Both the position numbers and the translations under genes were made by a program. Of a stretch of 10,906 nt of DNA, positions 8,627-10,906 are shown one piece after another. How positions within the stretch are numbered: the stretch's first letter is position 1; the number at the start of each line of letters is the position of its first letter. The DNA comes from an uncultured Clostridium sp. Its GTDB lineage: Bacteria; Bacillota; Clostridia; TANB77; CAG-508. Under the pieces are notes generated by a model, which was not told where the DNA came from, made no database searches, and saw nothing but the letters and a program-made list of their open reading frames with translations. The stretch spans positions 1-10,906 of the forward strand of contig CANEFU010000021.1 of assembly GCA_947426875.1 (NCBI GenBank). The letters run 5' to 3'.

Positions 8627-8779
8627 CTACTCACCTATAATGGTCGTGTTGCTCACTCTGTCTTTTTCATCTATATCAATTTTTATTGTTTTCTTACATC
8701 GTATACATTTTATTTCGCCCTTGCATTGTTCAACTCTAATTAGAAGTTGATTACAATTAGGGCATCTTACTTCTATCAT
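8627..8779 (-). CDS. Com-like zinc-ribbon protein
   Basis: This 50-residue ORF starts at an ATG that overlaps the TGA closing the second chaperone frame (ATGA), which supports both genes. It begins MIEVRCPNCNQLL and has Cys6-x2-Cys9 and Cys25-x2-Cys28, a four-cysteine zinc ribbon, plus an extra Cys19. The start RCPNCN..L and the second knuckle KCIRCK resemble the Com family, named after the phage Mu protein that binds mRNA to switch on mom translation. Com-like ORFs are common in Firmicute phages near the tail genes, where their target is unknown to me. No mom-like gene is in the window. A 47-base gap with a strong ribosome binding site separates it from the tape measure gene, so an RNA-level effect there is conceivable but only a guess. 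Confidence 0.8.
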   Translation of the reverse strand: MIEVRCPNCNQLLIRVEQCKGEIKCIRCKKTIKIDIDEKDRVSNTTIIGE

Positions 8780-9166
8780 TTGTTATCACCAGCCATTTCT
8801 TTAAAAGCTTTCTGCATTTCAGCGATAACTTTTTCATAATCTTCTTTGTTAATCTTCTTTGCTAATTTACTTCTGTATTTCCATTTTATGTCTCTTTGTT
8901 CTTGTGTGAAATTCTTAAGAATTTCATCATCTTCTTCACTACGAATTTGAACAATATTTCCGTAGTGGAGTATCTGGCATTAAACCAGAAATAAGATTAC
9001 ACAATTCCGCATAATCCATTGTGTTTATTTCTTTTCTTATTCTTATTCCATATTGTTTTGCAAGGCTTGCCTCTACTAGAGGCCAATCTTCTTCTATGTC
9101 ATACCATAACTCAGTATCGTTACTTGTTTTGAAATCGTTTCTCCATTTCTTCATAAGAAATTTCAT
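8776..9166 (-). pseudogene. Second tail-assembly chaperone ORF (GT/Gp15-like), split by a +1 frameshift
   Basis: The first frame starts MKFLMKKWRNDF and contains LWYDIEEDWPLVEASLAKQYGIRI and YAELCNLISGLMPDTPL, then reads CGG and stops at 8939-8941 after 75 residues. Omitting one base at 8962 gives TPLGNIVQIRSEEDDEILKNFTQEQR and runs on to a TGA at 8776, for 129 residues. The downstream part lacks its own ATG. This protein type follows the first chaperone in many Firmicute phages and normally reads D-T-P-L-G directly into I-V-x-I-R (recalled family pattern), so the two parts are one gene. It should help assemble the tube on the tape measure. It overlaps the first chaperone by 47 bases, and no ribosome binding site precedes its ATG at 9166 or 9154. 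Expression thus needs coupling or frameshifting. Confidence 0.85.
8962..8962 (-). other. Surplus base causing the frameshift in the second chaperone ORF
   Basis: Minus strand reads CCA CTA C GGA AAT ATT. Keeping the C gives CGG AAA TAT and a stop at 8939. Dropping it gives the expected Pro-Leu-Gly-Asn-Ile and an open frame of a further 60 codons. The context mirrors the site in the collar gene. Confidence 0.8.
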
Positions 9167-9428
9167 TTACTTGTGCCATAATTGCAATTATAACGGTTTT
9201 TAATCCTCCTACTGTTAATTTCATCTCTCTAATTTCTTTTTCAGCTTTTTCTCCTGTTAATAATTTTATAGCTGCAAATAATCCATCTAAACTATCATCT
9301 TTTTTGAATATGTCTTGTGCTTTTAACATTGTTTCAGCACTACAATCTACTTCGTATGTTTTCCCTTCTGCTATTGTTATTTCTTGTTTTTCATGTCCTA
9401 ATTTTGAACTAATATCTAAATTTGCCAT
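9120..9428 (-). CDS. Tail-assembly chaperone, first ORF (G-like)
   Basis: This 102-residue protein starts MANLDISSKLGHEKQEITIAEG and continues with YEVDCSAETMLKAQDIF and a C-terminal helix VGGLKTVIIAIMAQVNEISYEEMEKRF. Its size, strand-then-helix make-up and place between tail tube and tape measure fit the tail-assembly chaperones of siphoviruses (lambda G type). These bind the tape measure during tail building and are absent from the virion. AGGAGG lies 8 bases before the ATG but is paired within a hairpin. The last 47 bases are shared with the second chaperone ORF, one base ahead in frame. A UUU-C at 9134-9131 would permit a +1 shift from UUU to UUC and yield a fused product, analogous to lambda G-GT although that system uses -1. 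Separate initiation is the alternative. Confidence 0.85.
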   Translation of the reverse strand: MANLDISSKLGHEKQEITIAEGKTYEVDCSAETMLKAQDIFKKDDSLDGLFAAIKLLTGEKAEKEIREMKLTVGGLKTVIIAIMAQVNEISYEEMEKRFQNK

Positions 9429-9437
9429 TTAAATTTC

Positions 9438-9459
9438 CTCCTAAATATAAATTTAGGAG
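9438..9459 (-). promoter_or_regulatory. Hairpin that pairs the chaperone ribosome binding site
   Basis: A perfect 9-pair stem (CTCCTAAAT with ATTTAGGAG) closes a 4-base loop. On the mRNA its 3' arm holds five of the six bases of AGGAGG, the binding site of the chaperone start at 9428. Folding would limit ribosome entry. It shares five bases with the neighbouring hairpin, so both cannot form in full at once. The structure is read from sequence and no energy was calculated. Confidence 0.65.
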
Positions 9460-9477
9460 AGCATTATAAGCTCCCCT
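9455..9477 (-). promoter_or_regulatory. Hairpin over the tail tube stop codon
   Basis: On the mRNA AGGGGAGC pairs with GCTCTCCT around a 7-base loop, giving 8 pairs with one G-U. The TAG of the tail tube gene (9478-9476) is partly within the 5' arm. No U-run follows, so it is not a standard intrinsic terminator. It may protect the transcript end or partly brake readthrough. Forming it frees the chaperone ribosome binding site by taking five bases from the adjoining hairpin. Confidence 0.55.
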
Positions 9478-9940
9478 ATTTTGTTACTGTCTTTGCCTGT
9501 AATGACGCTGTTGCTTCCGTATATATTGGTTTTCCATTTGACATCACATCAAATTCAAGTGGTATAACTTCCGTTGATTTTCCAGCTCCCCAGTTAGTAA
9601 CATTAATTACCGCTTCTTCAAATAATAAAGTAGCACCGTCTGGAAATGTCCATTGTAAACATCCTTCTACATCTCTACCGTTTTTTAAAGCCTTGCTTGC
9701 TACATAATCATTTCCTGCATCTCCAAAGTTTCTTTTTCCAGAAATTGATATTGTAACAGATTTAGATGTCATTAATCTTCTAACCCAACCTTTGTGGTTA
9801 AATGGATTCCATTCTTCTACTCCATTGTCTAGCTTGACACTAAAAGTTTCCATATCTGCAATTTCTGTTAAAGCATCTTTACTTGCACCTACTTGAAATT
9901 GATTTTCATAAACTGGATATACTCCTGTTTTTGTTGCCAT
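9476..9940 (-). CDS. Tail tube (major tail) protein
   Basis: This 154-residue protein begins MATKTGVYPVYENQFQVG. It has MDEx-type tube features, including a strand-rich core with ETFSVKLDNGVEEWNPF, an R-R-L-M-T-S-K turn leading to SVTISISGKRNFGDAGNDYV, and a closing CLQWTFPDGATLLFEEAVINV / VIPLEFDVMSNGKP sheet. This pattern and length match the phage tail tube protein family, whose hexamers stack to form the tube around the tape measure. It follows the terminator gene by a TAATG overlap, with AGAAAGGGTG upstream as ribosome binding site. It is needed in many copies per virion, unlike the chaperones behind it, and the two hairpins at its end may serve that imbalance (inference). The frame is intact and no extra Ig-like domain is attached. 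Confidence 0.88.
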   Translation of the reverse strand: MATKTGVYPVYENQFQVGASKDALTEIADMETFSVKLDNGVEEWNPFNHKGWVRRLMTSKSVTISISGKRNFGDAGNDYVASKALKNGRDVEGCLQWTFPDGATLLFEEAVINVTNWGAGKSTEVIPLEFDVMSNGKPIYTEATASLQAKTVTK

Positions 9941-10344
9941 TATTTTTCACCCTTTCTATATAATAAATTTAATTCTATCGAAAACTTATAAATATTGTTT
10001 TCATCTGACCCTAAATAAATTGGGCCATTATATAAACACTCAATCGAGCAATTATAATCATCAATAAAAAAAGAACTACAATCTAGTAGCTCATATATTT
10101 TGTTTGCCTCTGTTTCGGCTGTATTATAGTTTTTAGTCCATCTTAAAAGTAAAGTAAGTGGTAACATACTATAACTTTTTAATCGTTTGTATTTTGAATT
10201 ATCTTCTAATTGCCTACGATTAGCATATAGAGCAATAGCTTTTTCTTGATTTTCGTCCATTTGTCCTATAAACCATTCTTGACATTCTGTAATAATAGAT
10301 TTTAAATAATCTTTTATTTTTACTGTGCTTATTTTAGATATCAT
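9940..10344 (-). CDS. Tail terminator/Minor_capsid_3-like protein
   Basis: This 134-residue protein carries the pattern of the phage minor capsid 3/tail terminator group. It has an early helix, then GQMDENQEKAIALYANRR, then MLPLTLLLRWTKNYNTAETEANKIYELL, and a final GPIYLGSDENNIYKFSIELNLLY strand pair. In the family these correspond to the G-x-M-D-x-x-x-x-x-x-I-x-x-Y motif, the W-x-K-x-x-x-x-T-E helix and the G-x-D-x-x-x-I-Y end. Terminators form the hexameric ring that stops tube growth and joins the neck. AGGAG precedes the ATG by 8-9 bases, and the start overlaps the stop of the upstream gene (TAATG). It lies directly before the tail tube gene, the usual order. Confidence 0.82.
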   Translation of the reverse strand: MISKISTVKIKDYLKSIITECQEWFIGQMDENQEKAIALYANRRQLEDNSKYKRLKSYSMLPLTLLLRWTKNYNTAETEANKIYELLDCSSFFIDDYNCSIECLYNGPIYLGSDENNIYKFSIELNLLYRKGEK

Positions 10345-10706
10345 TATCCCATTCTCCTCTGCATAAATTGTTTAAAATACTTTATAGGCAAGTCCTTTTT
10401 ATTTCCAACCATATAATCATCAAAATAATACTGTTTTGCATTAGGATTTTTGCCCTGTTTGATATTTATTTCTGGGTCAAAATAGATTTTTCTTGAATAA
10501 ATAGTATCTACAACTATCTTTGTAATACCTTTGATAACTCTTTTATCATCAACAAAAGTACTATGGTTTTGCATTATTCCACTATCAAATGGCATTGTTT
10601 GACTCTGAATTAAATCAGTCTTAATAGCTTCTGCTGTATCTAGTAATGCTAATTTAGCCTGCTCGTTTATCATATTTATATTTTTTGTATTCCAAGTTAT
10701 TTTCAT
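10344..10706 (-). CDS. Minor_capsid_2-like head-tail connector protein
   Basis: This 120-residue protein has an N-terminal helix (NMINEQAKLALLDTAEAIKTDLI) and then the hallmark TMPFDSGIMQNHSTFVD. Next come IVVDTIYSRKIYFDPEINIKQGKNPNA and a C-terminal helix KDLPIKYFKQFMQRR. MPFDTG..QN.S, the Y-A/S-R..YF.PE segment and NPNA are the signature of the minor capsid protein 2 family of Firmicute siphoviruses, thought to take part in neck completion. AGGTGG lies 6 bases before the ATG, a weaker binding site than in the other genes. Ten bases separate it from the upstream stop. It corresponds by position to the HK97-gp10-like neck protein of other phages. Confidence 0.85.
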   Translation of the reverse strand: MKITWNTKNINMINEQAKLALLDTAEAIKTDLIQSQTMPFDSGIMQNHSTFVDDKRVIKGITKIVVDTIYSRKIYFDPEINIKQGKNPNAKQYYFDDYMVGNKKDLPIKYFKQFMQRRMG

Positions 10707-10716
10707 ATTATGCCAC

Positions 10717-10906
10717 CTATAAAAGTTCTAACGTAGTGTGATGGATTGTTCCATCTGGATTACGAGGTCTACTTGCTTGATAAATTTCATATTTACTATC
10801 GTTTATTATTACTTCTCCACCACTTATTTTTTTTATTTGAGGTGATATATCTTCTAATAATATTACTTCGCCTAGCAATTCAACCTTTTTCCCATCTGGA
10901 CTAATT
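10717..10906 (-). CDS. Head-tail connector/Minor_capsid_1-like protein, C-terminal part
   Basis: The last 62 codons of a gene that enters from the right edge and ends in TAG. The text runs ISPDGKKVELLGEV, then ISPQIKKISGGEVIINDSKYEIYQASRPRNPDG and TIHHTTLELL. A strand-rich end in which a Gly-rich turn leads to a Y-x-I strand and a final H-x-x-L-E-L fits the short stopper/minor capsid 1 proteins that close the head-tail channel. Its position just before the Minor_capsid_2-like gene supports this. With the start outside the window the family call is tentative. Confidence 0.6.
   Translation of the reverse strand, partial: ISPDGKKVELLGEVILLEDISPQIKKISGGEVIINDSKYEIYQASRPRNPDGTIHHTTLELL

Noticed and set aside
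9455..9477. Intrinsic transcription terminator after the tail tube gene
   Set aside because: The stem is followed by AAATTTATATTTAGG with no U-run, and the tail operon must continue through it.

Overview
The window is a strongly AT-rich stretch of a tailed-phage or prophage genome. It most likely comes from a long-tailed, non-contractile (siphovirus-type) phage of a low-GC Firmicute, such as a gut clostridium or a related Bacilli lineage. The evidence is the AGGAGG-type ribosome binding sites before almost every gene, all-ATG starts, near absence of CGN arginine codons, and protein families typical of Firmicute phages. Every gene lies on the minus strand, so the operon reads from the right edge to the left edge. 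No integrase, lysis gene, tRNA, insertion sequence or CRISPR array is present.

Layout in transcription order. 10906-9940 holds the head-tail connector block: the end of a minor-capsid/stopper-like protein, a Minor_capsid_2-type protein and a tail-terminator (Minor_capsid_3-type) protein. 9940-9476 is the tail tube protein. A short gap follows with two overlapping, mutually exclusive RNA hairpins, one of which pairs the next ribosome binding site. 9428-8776 is the tail-assembly chaperone pair (G/GT-like), followed by a 50-residue Com-like zinc-ribbon ORF (8779-8627). 8579-5598 is the tape measure protein, 5594-5193 a small tail-tip protein, and 5196-2329 a large tail hub/fibre protein ending in a Peptidase_S74-type self-cleaving chaperone. 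2329-1876 is a collar/baseplate-like protein. 1874-279, continuing past a stop codon to the left edge, is a modular receptor-binding protein.

Together these genes build the tail. The chaperones coat the tape measure, the tube protein polymerises around it, the terminator and connector proteins cap it and join it to the head, and the hub, collar and receptor-binding proteins form the host-recognition tip. Genes are packed with TAATG or ATGA stop/start overlaps, which implies one transcript and translational coupling.

The unexpected signal is a set of three coding disruptions in otherwise well-conserved genes. The second chaperone ORF and the collar gene each carry one surplus C, in the same local context (CCA, a Leu/Ile codon, then C before GGA A). 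These create the only two in-frame CGG codons I could find in the window. The receptor-binding gene carries an in-frame TGA where relatives usually have a basic residue. Prophage decay, sequence error, or Ty3-like programmed +1 frameshifting at an avoided codon could explain the pair. The sequence alone cannot decide between them.
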